A stretch of 64,000 bases of DNA from Prostheceraeus crozeri (GCA_907163375.1 CAJQUW010005245.1:372001-436000); one strand, 5' to 3'. Shown: positions 22,031-34,832, numbered from the stretch's first letter. The notes: generated from the letters alone by a model not told the origin. Numbers and translations: made by a program.

Positions 22031-23850
22031 TTGGATCAAAGCTCTTTACAAAATGTCCGCGACTTTTCGAGGCGAAAATTCCTGGTTTTTCCAGGTCGAT
22101 TAAATTCCAGGCTATTTTCTCATAACTTTTCTGGTCAATTTTTCCATGTCTATATGATTAATCAATTCCCCATTGGACATTAATCATGCCGCCAATAGCA
22201 ATCATGCATAATAGTTATGTTTAAGTGAAAATACAACAATAACTATAAAGTAAATAAAAAAGTCCAAAATCTCAGTCTGTGTTTTACCACTTTTTATTTT
22301 TTATAGATTTAGTATCTTCTTGCAGAAGGTTGCCTCTCGCAAAACCTTGGTTAGATGTTGGTGGGTAAAAAATCTCGAGGATTTCGTCTCAATTCCCTAG
22401 AAACCACAGGCAGCTGAATAAATGCCGAAATTACTTTTCTTCTGAATTTTTTTCTTCATAACAGAAAGTCAGTAATAGGTTCTGAGAGCATGTATTTATA
22501 GGAAATGTTATTACATGAATTCATTCAGTCATATTAGTAAACTAGTTATTGCACCCCTATTATAAAGTAGCTATATGCTAGTGCTTGATTGGTAGATTAA
22601 ATACATTCAAGTGAGGTAAATTCTTAGATTGAATAAAAAAAATATATTCATTTAATGTTAAATTCCTTTTCTCCAACTAAATTCATTGGAGGTTAGATTA
22701 CGCTCCTTGGAATGCATTCTTGTCACTGAAATTAGATTTGTTAAAGGTTAAATTCCTTTCTGAATAAAGTCCATTTCTTAAAATAAATTACGGAAAAGCT
22801 TTGGTTGTAAAATTCAATGTTAACGAGTTATGTAAACGCTTGCCTAATGGGTCATTTGTTGCTCGCTATTTTTCTCTTTGGAATCAGATCCCTAAATCAA
22901 TAACCAACATTTGTGATGCCGTTTGAAACACAAAACTCAAACTCAAAAGATTATAGCATTGAATATGGCATACCAAGTCTTTTCGATCACAGATCTGTAA
23001 TGGAATTTAACTTGAATATCAAAGAATATGCATACAAGATGAGATTTAATTCCTCGAAGACAAGAAAGCAGATATGAGAATGTCTTCTCAATCTGTGAAT
23101 TGATTAAGTCGTGTTGCTTGCCTTTTTTCATGTGCCACATGTGCGAATTCCTCAGTTCACATTTCTGTTAAGGTATGTACATAATTACTATCACATCTTT
23201 TGCAGTCTGATTTATTGATAAAATGTCAAAAGTAGCAACTCTTATTGTCATTATTCATTCATGATAAATTATTGAGTACATTTAATCATTAAATGGCACA
23301 GTGAGAACAGTATACTATTTTCTAACAATTACGCAATATGCAAGACAACACTCTAGAAAGATGTGAGGTAATTGCCCCCTTTAATAAAAATATTTTGATG
23401 TAAATGATAAAGCAAGAACGCTCTGAACGTCGTAATATGTTAAGCCATCTATGATAAAGACACTTATAAAGACAGCTCAACATCGGAATACATTTCTGCA
23501 ACTATGCATAAGCGTTGATTATAATGAAAAATCCGTTCAACAGATAACCAGACAATGCAAAAATCATTCCATAAATCATGTGCATTTGCTGGATATGCAA
23601 TGAATATAAATTTTGAATATAACATATATTTCTTTTCATTATATGTAAAGTGAAATTGATGTGTTCTGTAAACTACACATACACGAAGTAATCTCCTCCA
23701 CAACCTATTGGCATTGTGTCATATGTGAAACAGTTCCTTTTCTGCGAGACGCTTGTAATTCGCAAATATTAAATTCTTTAAAAAACTAATCTCGTCGTAT
23801 GTATAATAAAATTTCGAATCCGAGATTGGAGTTCTGAAGTATTAAATGTT
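22031..23850. other. Intronic sequence, nothing recognised, 22.0-23.85 kb
   Basis: No coding or structural signal stands out; AT-rich unique-looking sequence between two LINE copies. Confidence 0.4.
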
Positions 23851-26800
23851 TTTTTACTGAATTTTCACCCCTAGCACAGCTATGAGCCATGAAGGAAGCT
23901 ATGGATTACTCAATGAAAAGTAACAAATTGTATTATTTTAAATAAATAAAATAAAAAAAAACAGATCTTCTAATCTGATTAAGCTGTCTCCATCAGAAAC
24001 CTATTCGCACGCCTCTTGAAAGTATCAAGATTGTATTGGTCAGGGAAAGTGGTCTGGGGAAGATGATTCCAAAGCTGTGCCGTGCGAACAAAAAAGCTTT
24101 TCGAGCGACTCACAGTACGTGCGCTTTCTAAGCTCACATTATAGCATGTGAGTGCATTAGCTCTGCGTGTGCTTCTGGAGAAGATCTTAGGTTTGGGTAC
24201 GCACTCATTTAATGTAGAGCTGCTTCTACCGAAATAGTACCTGTAGAAGAGACTGAGTGAAGCAACATCCCGTCTGACGGAGAGCGGCTGCAACTTGCTA
24301 GCAAGTTTTTCACCCATGAGATTCTTGACACGTTTCTAAACCCGTTCAAGGAGGTTAAGATGCGTTTGTGGTGCGTCTGCCCACAGATGACAACAATACT
24401 CCATCAGAGGACGAATAGTGGACTTGTAAAGATAGCAGACAGTCTTTGGTGGAAGATAGCTGCTGGCACGATAGAGACTACCAATGCGTTGACCTGCCTG
24501 CTCGCTAATGGATTGGATGTACGGTTTCCGTGACAAGTCTTTCGTAACCGCCAATCCAAGGAAGGAGATGGAATCTTGTTCTCTGATCCTATTATCTGAC
24601 ATCTTAATGCTATGATCATCATCTCCTTAAGTCGTGAGTGCAGAATGCTCTGAGTTTTTGAAGGATTGAAGGAAACAAGCCAATTGGCGCCCTATTCTGA
24701 AACCCTGCGTAAGTCTTCATTAAGAACGTCGCATAACTGCTGACGTTGCTGAGTGTTTTTAGCGAGTCGCTCATTGGAATTGAAGAGTGTTGTGTCATCT
24801 GCATACATCACCAATTTACTCACTAGGCAGTCTGGGAGGTCGTTGATATACAGCAGAAAAAGAGTGGGTCCCAAAATTGACCCTTGAGGAACTTGGTGGA
24901 AGACTTTTGGCCATCTAAGACGACAGATATCTGCCGGTCACTAAGGAAAGAAGCAAGAAGTTTGTGGAGTTGATCAGCAACTCCATAGGACTTTAGCTTC
25001 ATAAGGAGTCCCTGATGCCAGACTTTATCGAATGCTTTGGAAATATCCAAGGCAACTGATCTCGTCTCACCTTGTCCGTCAAGGACACGACTCACATGTT
25101 CAGTGACATATGAAAGAAGATCTGCAGTTGATCGAGAGTGCCTGAAGCCATACTGTTCTTCTGATAGAAGGTTCTGAGTTTCAAGGAAGTTAACGATGTG
25201 TTGGTTAATCACTGCTTCAAAAATCTTGACAGCAATTGGAAGCAGGCTGATAGGACGGTAACTAGATGGAAGAGATAAGTCAGAACCTTTCTTTGGAACT
25301 GGAACCACGGAAGCTACTTTCCGACAAGAGGGAAACTCACCGGCGGATACACATCTATTGAACAGTCTAGATAAAAGTGGAGAAAGCTCAGGTGAGAGAT
25401 GCTTGAAGACCAAAAACGGGATGCCATCTGGTCCACTAGACTTAGAGCTATCGAGACCGGCGATGATTTTTTTTGACGTTTCGGACTGTGACTGAAGGAG
25501 GACTAACTGTCTCATCAGTGCGCGTGGGAATTGGAGGTGGAATTCCACCTCCATCGTCTAATGACGAATTCTTCGCAAACTGCTTGCAAAGAAGCTCGGC
25601 TTTGTCTGCTGAGGTTGTCGCCATAGAAGTACTGACTTCGGCATGACGGAGTGCTGGGATGGAGGATTTGTTCCTATTGGTGACACTGTTGTAAATCCTC
25701 CAGAAGTCCTTAGAGCCAAGCTTTTGGGTAGCAATGGATTTCCGTACATACAAAGCGTAACGGCTTTTGGCCTGATGTGTGGTTTCCTTGCAATGTCTAC
25801 GTGCGGTTTTGTACAATTTAAGATTGCCAGCGCTACTGTCACGCTTATACTTATGGAAAAAGTGGTCACGCTGGCAACTTGCAGCTGCACATTCTGGTGT
25901 AAACCAAGGTTGTGAGTGGGACCTCATTTGGAAAGTACGGTGAGGAATGTAGGCCAACATCCCTATCTGAAGCCACTCTGTCAGTTCTTGCGCCGACTTG
26001 TGGACGTTTTCGCTCAGAATCATATTCTCAGCTTGAACTTGACTAAGAAAAGTGCGGAAGCCACACCAGTCTGCTTTGGAGAATTGATAAACTGTTCTAT
26101 GGAAGGGTGCAAACGGTGTGGAGCAAATTTGTTTGCCAGAAACTGTGATAACACAGTGATCAGACGTGCCGAGGGAGAAGTAACCATGTGAGAAAAACAA
26201 GTTGGATTTGAGGTGAGAAACAGGTCAAGGAGATATCCAGTATCCCCAGCTCGGTCAGGCACTCTGGTAGGACAAGTGACAATTTGACTAAGGTTGTGAG
26301 AGACAGCGAAATCCTGGGCTGCCTGACCGGAGAGATCGGTGGTGCGTGAGTGCTCAAGCCAGTCAACATTGTGCACGTTGAAGTCACCAAAAACGGCAAC
26401 TTCAGCGCTGGGATACTCTTGTAGAAGAGAATCGATCTTGTCAGAAAGAACATTGAAAATATCCGCATTAGTTGATGGAGAACGGTATAGGAAAAATAGA
26501 AGAAGAGTGGTCTTCTGCAGCGGCGCAATGAAGGCAAGATACTCATGCCTTGGATCCTCTGAGCTACGAAGCCTTCTCAAGGGAGGGCTTGTCTTGGCAT
26601 AGACTCCAAGACCATGACAAGGTGCTTTATCCATCCGGTGAAATATGTATCCATCAGGAGTAACGTCGCTTGATGACACACTGGGATCTAACCTGGTTTC
26701 CGACAGGGCTAGAAGATCTGGTGACTTACCTTGCAGGAAGATGTTGATGTCGTCGTAATTGGACCTGCTAGCAAATTGTGTCCTATTCTGACTATTGTTT
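23850..26800 (-). mobile_element. CR1/jockey-like LINE with endonuclease and RT (copy 2)
   Basis: Minus-strand frames give, in order, an apurinic-like endonuclease (PDLLALSETRLD at about 26700, AVFGDFNVHNVDWL at about 26390, LLDLFLTSNP, then GTSDHCVITV at about 26160) and a reverse transcriptase (SSGPDGIPFLVFKHL, SYRPISLLPIAVKIFE, VALDISKAFDKVWH, KLVMYADDTTLF at about 24790). A C-terminal domain follows, ending [14 protein letters not shown] at 23979. At least four frameshifts separate the pieces, including one near 26170 and one near 24880. The 5' ORF1 is missing. The 3' end shares the sequence of copy 1. It inserted in the ERCC5 intron in sense with the gene. Confidence 0.9.
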
Positions 26801-28648
26801 ATCTATTCCACACAAATACACACTAATTTCTTGGTTCACCTAGCACAACGAATCAATGTCTATCCCTAAATGCACACATTAGTATAAATGGTATTCTCAT
26901 TGAAATATTCAATTCTGAAGAAGAAGAAAAGAATATTTGGAAAAAAGGAGTTATGAGGACATCTCTTTGCCCACGCGAGCTGGAATTTTCAAACCGTTGT
27001 AATTATCGTGGCACGACCATCAATTTCAAATCATGGCACGACAAAGCCAGGATAAAGAAGCGCAGAGCAGCCTGTTTGTGCAGTTCTTCACTTTGCTCAG
27101 TCATCATAGATATCATAAGTTAGTTCGAACACTGACAGGTCTTGGCAGGACGAACCGCAGCATCTACTATTACCGATTAATTTCGTGCTTAAATTGCTAA
27201 TGTCTACGGACATCTTTCTATTATATGCCCAGGCGAACCGGTACTCCGAAATCCATTGTCAAGATTACTTAATCCATTCGTGAATTTTCATGCGTTTTTA
27301 CCTAATTTTGATACTGATTACGAAAATTTAGGGTTGCAAGAACATCATCGAACAAAACTAGCTACATTATATTGTCATATATTTTTTCTTGTTGTTCCCA
27401 AAAATTTCTAGACGTTTTGCAGCTAAAAAATGATAATGGCAAATAAATTGAAGACCGGTAAAGCTGAATGCTCAAATCTGTCAATTTATCATAAAATGGG
27501 TAATTTTGTTATCCCTGCTCATTAACAGCATAAGTAAATAAATAACCGAATAAGTAAATGAAATCGCTACTACCTATCGCTTGAAAACACTCTTATTCGT
27601 ATTTTTGCGCACAGTGCTGAAGTGCATAGCTTTGCGGTCTTTTGGTCACGTGATCGAGTCCCGAGAATTTTAATTGAAATCTTCAGGTCTTTCAGAAGAG
27701 CATCATCGCAATGCTCCACCAACCTCTGATATATCATCTCCTTCTAATACCTCTTTACATTTGCTTGTGGGAGCGGAGGCAAGGACTTGAAAAACTGCTG
27801 CTCTTGTACAGATGCAGGAGAAACTATGCATATCATCTAAACTTCTTCAAAAAGTAAGTCAGCAAGAGTTTCAACTTAGATCGCAACATTCAATAAACAA
27901 ATAAATGATTATGCATCGATCAATTTTATTTAAGAAGTGCGCATTTTCAATACAAATCGATAAATGCTCTATAAATATCAGTCTATAGGCATGTAAAACA
28001 TCGCAATCAGATCGAAGACAATTCAGATTGTCAAATTGTCATGCATCTTCATAATATAAAGGCCGTAAATTCTATTTGTCAACCACAATCAAATGTGTGA
28101 AATTGTAACATAATTCAATCAATTGTAGTATAACATATTAGGAATTAAATGAATCAACGATTCCCAACGTTGAATGAAATGAATATCCAGGCATATTTGC
28201 ATCTTTCGTATTAGGATGCGACTCAGTATTTGAATTCTTCTCTCATTGTATTTTCAAAGCAGCTTCCGTTTAACAGCACGCGTACATCGAGCAACTATCT
28301 TAGACTCTCATTCATTGGAGTGGAATACATATAAATTTTGAGTATTTGAATGAATGATTGTCTAAATGGCTGCCGGCAAATAGATAGTATCTAAAAAGGA
28401 AATCGATAAACCGAATATGCTATTGATTTTTTTCCAATCAATGCCTACATGTTGATTATGCGGTATGCAAGCGTATTGTAACGTTTCTATACTTTTATAA
28501 TAGAAAACATAAAGCTTTTTAGTTGAAAAATCTTTTTCATGCAAAATTACAGTTATTGCCATCTTGATAGTAGCTCAATTCAAATGATAAAATCAAAACT
28601 CTGAATATAATGCAAACAAGACTTCAAAACAAAATGTTGAATGTTCTA
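26801..28648. other. Intronic sequence, 26.8-28.65 kb
   Basis: No gene is recognised. It includes one degenerate SINE remnant at 27605-27735. Confidence 0.4.
27605..27735 (+). mobile_element. Degenerate tRNA-derived SINE copy
   Basis: The order of diagnostic blocks is kept: GCACAGTG..GAAGTGC, GGTCTTTTGGTCACGTGATC, GAGTCCCGAGAATT, then a CTTTCAGAAGAGCATC stretch corresponding to the GTCAGGAAGGGCATC block of the intact copy at 30273. It is strongly diverged. Confidence 0.45.
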
Positions 28649-28900
28649 TCATTCAAAAGAAGCATCTAAATCTACTGGCCACGAGTTCTGCATCTCAAAT
28701 TCCTCATCGTAATCATCTTCTTCATTCTTCTCAGTCTGGTGATCAGAGTTATGGATGGCGTTTTGGATGAAAAGCGACTTGGCTTCTTCGGCTGGTTGAC
28801 CATCTTTCACACAATGAACTTTAATGCGTCGTCACCAGTGATTCCACAAGATTGAAAACTTCTTTCAATGACTCTATTGGTTGGAATAGAGTTGCCCTTA
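28649..28900 (-). pseudogene. Pogo/Tigger-like transposase C-terminal remnant
   Basis: The minus strand translates to NRVIERSFQSCGITGDDALKF, and after a stop and a frameshift to KDGQPAEEAKSLFIQN, ending in an acidic EDDYDEEFEMQ tail before a stop at 28649. The SFxxCGIxxxxDD and KxGQPA patterns are those found at the C-terminus of pogo/Tigger-type DDE transposases. The rest of the transposase is missing. A TIR-like sequence lies about 340 bp to the right at 29226-29263. The family is inferred from short motifs only. Confidence 0.5.
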
Positions 28901-29225
28901 ATTATTGCAGTAATTAATCATTACTTAATAATTATTACCCTTAATCAATTATAGCTACTAGCTAACAAACGGTGCATAGCAAACTTTATACATATTGATC
29001 ACACTGGGTATGGCCGACACTTTTAAAAAACTCCAGGATTACATCATTTTGATTCACCAACGACAGGATTTGCCTCACAGTCTTGCCGGTTGAGTTAGGA
29101 AATAGTTAGATTAACTGTAGCCGAGCATCTCATCGTGGAAATTTGAGGAAAAAATTAAGACTTACATACAATTAACAAATATAAAACTTAATGCATGCAG
29201 CCCGCATTGGATTCGCAAAAAAATC

Positions 29226-29263
29226 ATATAACCCGCGGGTTATATTCGAGAAGATACGGTAGG
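29226..29263. repeat. Perfect 20-bp palindrome and TIR-like end
   Basis: ATATAACCCGCGGGTTATAT (29226-29245) is a perfect palindrome. Read on the minus strand from 29263 it continues TACCGTATCTTCTCGAATAT, a form resembling pogo/mariner-type inverted repeats. No left partner was located. Confidence 0.45.
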
Positions 29264-30272
29264 CAGCTTATGAAAGCAAGACTGAGATGCATTCATGAGG
29301 AAAATTTGATTAGAGTGTTGGTCAGGTTTTCCTGAGTTTAATCATTAAGTTGATAAAAATCAGGGGTGTGGACTCTGGCATGGTGGCAAAATAAATGCTG
29401 AAGTAAAATCGCTTGTGAATCAACTTCAAAAGTGTTGTGTGCATTTCAATTTGAGGTTGTAAGTTATTTCTGCGACCCAATAAATTGCCAAATAATTTGC
29501 TGAAATCTTCATTAAAAAACTTTTCATGTGAATTATCAAAACGTCCATTTTCGCGTCAAAGTGCATAGCAGAATAATCGCGTAATGAATGGTACCATCAA
29601 TAAACGACCATGGATTTCGTAATCAATTAAACGTGCACATCGCTGATGTGTGCTTACTCGAGCACAGAGACGATGTTTTAATGAAAAATTTTCATAATAT
29701 CTGATCACTTGATATTTCATTTGTAACGTGAGGTGAGGATTCTCAAATGCTGATTAGCGAAACATAAAGTCATCAGATTCACCAGCATCATCTACATCTT
29801 TCGCTCTTGAATGGAACCACTATTGTGATGCCATTTGGTGTATTTTCTTGATGACATAAACATAGAACATTCATTTATGACTCGCTCACGTTATTATCAA
29901 AAAATCATTGCACAATAAATAATCTATCAATACTTTTGCAACCAAATTTTCATTGTTTTTGGCTACAAATCAGTTCACTTGAAATCAGTCATCATTTCTT
30001 CAAGGTATTTGTTACCATTGAGAAATTCATTCGTTACACAATGTGCATCATCACTTGAAACGCAATAACAATAGTTGCTATTCACCATTGATTCCTATTG
30101 ATGCTACACGTTGACTAATGAATGCTATTCATTCTCAAGTCCGAGTTCAAATAACGTATTCATTAGAAACAATTATACTGACTTGCTGATGGTAAAAAAG
30201 AAAATGACACTCTAATAAAGAATTGTGAAATTGTTAAATAAAATTCAGAAATAGAAATGAATAATTGATGTT
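29264..30272. other. Intronic sequence, nothing recognised, 29.3-30.3 kb
   Basis: AT-rich with no coding or repeat signal that I could identify. Confidence 0.4.
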
Positions 30273-30460
30273 GGTCTCCGTGGCACAGTGGTTAAGTGCT
30301 TGGCCTTGTGATCATTCGGTCCAGGGGTCGAGCCCCGAAATTGTCATTGGAAGTCGTCAGGAAGGGCATCTGGACTAAAAGATCACAACGCTCCAGATTT
30401 AAGTCTGACTGTGTCAGCACCGTCTAAGTCCCCAGTAAGGGGGAGTAGTGACGTTAAACC
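30273..30460 (+). mobile_element. tRNA-derived SINE, most complete copy
   Basis: The head starts GGTCTCCGTGGCACAGTGG (A-box region), with GGTCCAGGGGTCGAGCCCC as the B-box region. It continues through a conserved body (GTCGTCAGGAAGGGCATC, then CTCCAGATTTAAGTCTGACT) to a CCCCAGTAAGGGGGAG hairpin and GACGTTAAACC end. The same arrangement occurs at 60.6-60.78 kb and 63.9-64.0 kb on the other strand, and in decayed form at 21.95, 27.6 and 51.65 kb. Pol III transcription and LINE-driven mobility are inferred from the class. Confidence 0.8.
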
Positions 30461-30623
30461 ATCAGTTTCAATGTACCCAGCATCGTATCTGAATTTATCT
30501 AAATAAAGTGCAAACAACTCGTATCCAATAGAAAAATACTAATAAAATTACATGTCATGATGGAACGTAGCTACAATATCTCATTAGGTCTGAAAATCCG
30601 ACAATGCTGATTTCCATTGATTG

Positions 30624-30760
30624 AGATTTGGCTGCGACGTGTCAGGAGTCTCGAAGTTGAAGGCAACCCCTCCAAAGGCCGCCCAGTAGCGGCAGACATC
30701 GGAGCATGGAATTTACAAGAGGAACATGCTAAAGATCGGGAAGTAGTGAACAACCATTAA
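30624..30760 (+). pseudogene. LINE C-terminal fragment
   Basis: An open stretch ending at 30760 translates to WLRRVRSLEVEGNPSKGRPV and WNLQEEHAKDREVVNNH. The GRPxxxW..L.EEHAKDRxxW-like pattern corresponds to the extreme C-terminus of RT proteins of several LINE clades (usual form GRPxxRWxD..xxA.DRxxWR). It is short, and base composition is higher in GC than the surroundings. Confidence 0.4.
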
Positions 30761-33700
30761 CAGACGATCGTCTCCAACGCAACGAAGATTGGAAGAAGAT
30801 GACATTGAAGTGAAAAAGTAATATAAAAGAGTAGACCGGATTCAGCTTCTCTATCAGCAGACAGAGCAAACCTCGTACTACATGTATGAAACGAGAAAGA
30901 GCTATCGGAATTGGCTAATAGATGCATCTAATGCTGCTGAAACAGGGTAGACTATTGGCACATGAAAAAAAAATCCGGAAGTTCACCCTGTGCAGCCCAT
31001 AAATTTCAATCTTACATTTCTGACTGATGAGATAACGAGGTTGATAGATCTTTTCAATACTTTTAAGGCTTTAAATATAAACTTAGGCAATTTCATTTTT
31101 TCAACCTATTGAATATTTGAATAAACCTGAAATCCGCATCAAGTCTTATGACAAGAATACAAAACGCGTCAAGTATACAAGTTTTCAACTTTTAAAGCTG
31201 ACGTCTTAACCTCAGACCATATAAATGATATCCATACATATCAATGTCAAGAATTTAGCCCAAGTAACGCCAATTTTCCATGTGCACATAACCGACTATT
31301 CCCATTTCATCTCCAATGATGTGCATAGATATAGTGCATTTTATTTATATCTACTAATTAGAAAAGATATACCGGGTGTCACAAAAAAAGTGACGAAAAC
31401 TGAAGGCTTATAACTTTGTCAATTTCCATTCGATTGCGCTGACTTTTTGCATACAAATGTAAAATACCCATAAGTTTTTGTCTGTAAAGCATGAAGCTTG
31501 AACACTGAGTACTCTTAGAGAAAAACGGGTATAAGCTCGAATCTTGTGTATTTCCAACGGTAGAATTCAAGATATCAGACATAATGATATGCGACTTCCA
31601 TCCATCAATCTTGACATAGCACGTTTTTCCAGCATACATAGTGCGTAAGTCCAGCAGCATAGCACGTCAAAGATTGGCTTGATATGAAAATGTTATTAAG
31701 CCTAGATGAAAATGCATTACATGAATTTCATGGAAATTGCATGCATTACAATGACATTATATAATGAGACATTCATTATATCACATTGTCATTAGCATGT
31801 AGTGTGTAAACTATATTGAACTGTAGTCACACATGAAACGCTCAGAGATGCACACTAGAATGGAAACTGACCTCTAATAACAGATGTGCTGTTGTTGAAT
31901 TGTTACACTCACTTTTAGAGATGCGTCAACGTATCTACAACACATTTCATAGTATATTTCTGAATGCTTATTGCTTATATTGCATTTTTCTTCACACATA
32001 ATTAGATATGAGCTACATCATGGAATTCTTATTGTTGACTCCTAAAACCTGTACAATTGCACATGCATCGTTATTGTTTAGTTGCCTCACTTTCTTTACT
32101 GAAGTCATTTCTCATCTGCAATTTGCTACATGCTGCACGTTGCAGTATGTTCCGTTGTTCTTGTGGCATGCATTCAACAGTTGTACTATTTTTGTCCCAA
32201 AGCCTGGCAGTTGATTGTTCCATCCCATAAGCAGACTTGAAACAATTTCAAATGCAAACGCTGTTCTTTCAGAATGTCAAAATACAGATACAAATAATTT
32301 AACAATTTTTAAATGAAGTAATGTGAATACATTTTCAATACAATTTCAAATGCAGAGGCCAATCACGATGAATAATTCGATTGCGACAGCATATGGCTGA
32401 TCATTCGATAGTTCAAGTCTGCAGCTCTGGTGAAGTCTGTTCACCAGATTAATGGAGGATGTGTTATCACGAGAGCACACAAAAATGACCTCACAAAAAT
32501 CAAGAGCCATGGACACTAGCCATAGACATGAATTGGTGAATTTCAATACTTTCTAAGGGACGCTGATGCAAAGACGTGCAAAGACCTAACTGACACTGTC
32601 TAATCTTAGCTGTGAGAGTGCTAGCGCTACGTCCTGAGGAAGCGTGAATGCGCGAAACGTTGCACCGTGCTTTTGCTTTTATTTCAAGCGTTTATTTTTT
32701 GCCAGTAAAACAACTAAAGGAAGGACAGCTAGCATTACACCTGACGAAAATTGGATTATTCCATCATTAATGATATGGATGTAATGTTCAAAGCTATCTG
32801 ATTTGAGGCAGAAATATGTTATCGAAATTAACTCAATTATGCTCATGTCCGACAACCGCAAGCTGCGAGCATTCCGCGGTATTTGTGAAGGAGAAAGGTT
32901 TCATCTATCAATTTTTATTGGAAGAGATTGTTTCTTATAAGTGAGCAGATTCGTGTGCTAGTGCATATTGAGACAAAGCGACGCGTAGTTTAATCAGGCC
33001 TACTTTAAGCACCTCTTTAGCGCATAAGCCGATTGAAATCCTACTTTCAGAATGTACAATATTGTACTAGCATGGTACAAAATATAGTGCAAGTAGAGGG
33101 CCTGCAAATACCTTCTTCAGAAAGACATTTCAGAAATTATCAATGCCAAGCACAAAGAAAAATTATTCCATATTTATCCACAGAGTATTTTGATGTATTT
33201 ATCATAGCCAAGTTACTTGGATAAAAAGATCAAAACTAAACATCATTAAAATCAATTTATAATTACCTCTACATAATTCAACTAGTCAATCATCGGATTT
33301 GCGTGATGAATCAAATCATTTAAGATTAATTACACAAATGGTAACATATTGTCATGTGCGTAGCAACACTGTTGAATTCAATAAGTCAATTTGTTTTTCT
33401 CCAATTTGGTATGTCCTTTTCAATGTTTGGAATTCAACAAAGCCTACTTATAAGAGTCGTATATATGACATAAAACAATGATATCATTCTTCTCTGAGGT
33501 CTTTTTAAAACCAGACACAGATGTCAGTAAAGAACTAATTAGCATTAACCGACAACAGCTGCTTCTATGGAATTTCCTTGAGTAAGCCATTAATTCATCT
33601 GCAACATTAAGTGTCATAACATCCTATAAATATCATACTTTATGAAATTGGGACGCACTTTGCAATAGCAGCAAGTAGGACGAGATAATCCTATCCAATG

Positions 33701-34119
33701 ACTGTTTTATTTGTGGTCTCATTTGAACTATTGATCGTTAACACATGTTATAATCCATTGAAACAGCAGAGCGCACTAAGTACACATTACCCAAAAAAAT
33801 AGTTGAGTCTGAGTTAGAACCGCATGTATTACATATATATTATACATTATATTGATAGCCTGAACACTACCGTTCAGATCTCTGGACCGGCTTTGATTTT
33901 TGATTAATTTTGCAGTATTTACACTAAAGCCATGTACACTGCATTTTCTACAGAAAACATTGAATATGTAGCTGATATAACTCATTTTGATCAATATGCG
34001 TGTATCAAACGGAAGTATGTAATCTATGTATGTTCATGCATGCTACAGTCGCTGATACAGTAACAAATTTCCCTAAGAAAATGATTCTTTGTACTCACAA
34101 GGGGGCGTAAAGAGTAATC
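30761..34119. other. Intronic sequence, 30.8-34.1 kb
   Basis: No gene recognised. TACCGGGTGTCACAAAAAAA at 31372-31391 resembles a mariner end, but no partner was seen. A hammerhead-like motif lies near 32630. Confidence 0.4.
32618..32695 (+). ncRNA. Hammerhead-ribozyme-like motif, Penelope-type context
   Basis: CCTGAGGA, a short GC-rich hairpin (GCGTGAATGCGC) and GAAACGTT follow in the order of a hammerhead core (CUGANGA, stem II, GAAA), then a CTTTTATTTCAAG stretch. The same order, including a TTTTATTTCAA stretch, appears on the minus strand at 53.07-53.12 kb. In animals such motifs are known in Penelope-like retroelements. Self-cleavage cannot be judged because stem I and stem III are not clearly formed. 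Confidence 0.35.
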
Positions 34120-34195
34120 GTTATCACTAGGGCAACCCAAATATTACTAAAAAATAAAGATTTATGACTTTATTGACTCAAATTTTATTACCCTA

Positions 34196-34381
34196 TAAGG
34201 CCTCGGTCAAACTGCGAGCTTTTCCAAGCGTTTCCGATCAAAGCATTTTGCAGCAAATATAAAGTCATCATTACAGCAGTTGTAGACTGCCACACTGCCA
34301 GCAAAGCAAACCAGAGCGATTGATAGTTTGCGGAGATACGTTTGCCCGCGTTTGCTTTGCTTTCAGTGTGGCTGAGGCCTA
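34196..34381 (-). mobile_element. MITE, copy 1 (GGCCTCAGCCACACTG ends)
   Basis: The right end, read on the minus strand, is TTAGGCCTCAGCCACACTG. The left end is AAGGCCTCGGTCAAACTG. The interior, including TTTGCTTTGC and TATAAAGTCATCATT, matches the copy at 61004-61174 in reverse orientation. TA borders both sides. Confidence 0.8.
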
Positions 34382-34832
34382 ATACTTAATAAAGATTATA
34401 TTATTAATAACTCCCGGTTGACTAATATACTACACCGACATACTACGTCAAGCCCAAGTAAATATGTATGGGTAGTCAAAGCGAGTATTCCATCCATGCA
34501 ATTATCATATCACATGTACATGTTGATTTTCAAAATGTTCATGGTTTTTTATATTCGCAAATGCGAACATTATTTTGTAGAATGATTGCAGTACAACATG
34601 ATGTATTTTTCAATGTTGTCACTTAAAAAATTACGATCTTTTATCCGTAACTTCTTCTACATAGAGAACTATCTTTGTTGACTAAGCTTGTCTCAGTTTC
34701 ATATATAAATTTGGAGACACATGAGAATTAATAAAATACATGATCTTCCAAATATTGTCTTTTCGAAGACGTTTATCAGTATAGGGTTTCAGGTGACATA
34801 CATCGTTCTGGAACTCAATTGACAGAAAGTCT

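Noticed and set aside
25643..26191. Plus-strand open frames
   Set aside because: Antisense shadows of the LINE endonuclease/RT on the minus strand.
31372..31391. TACCGGGTGTCACAAAAAAA as a mariner-type terminal repeat
   Set aside because: No inverted partner or transposase was found within several kb.
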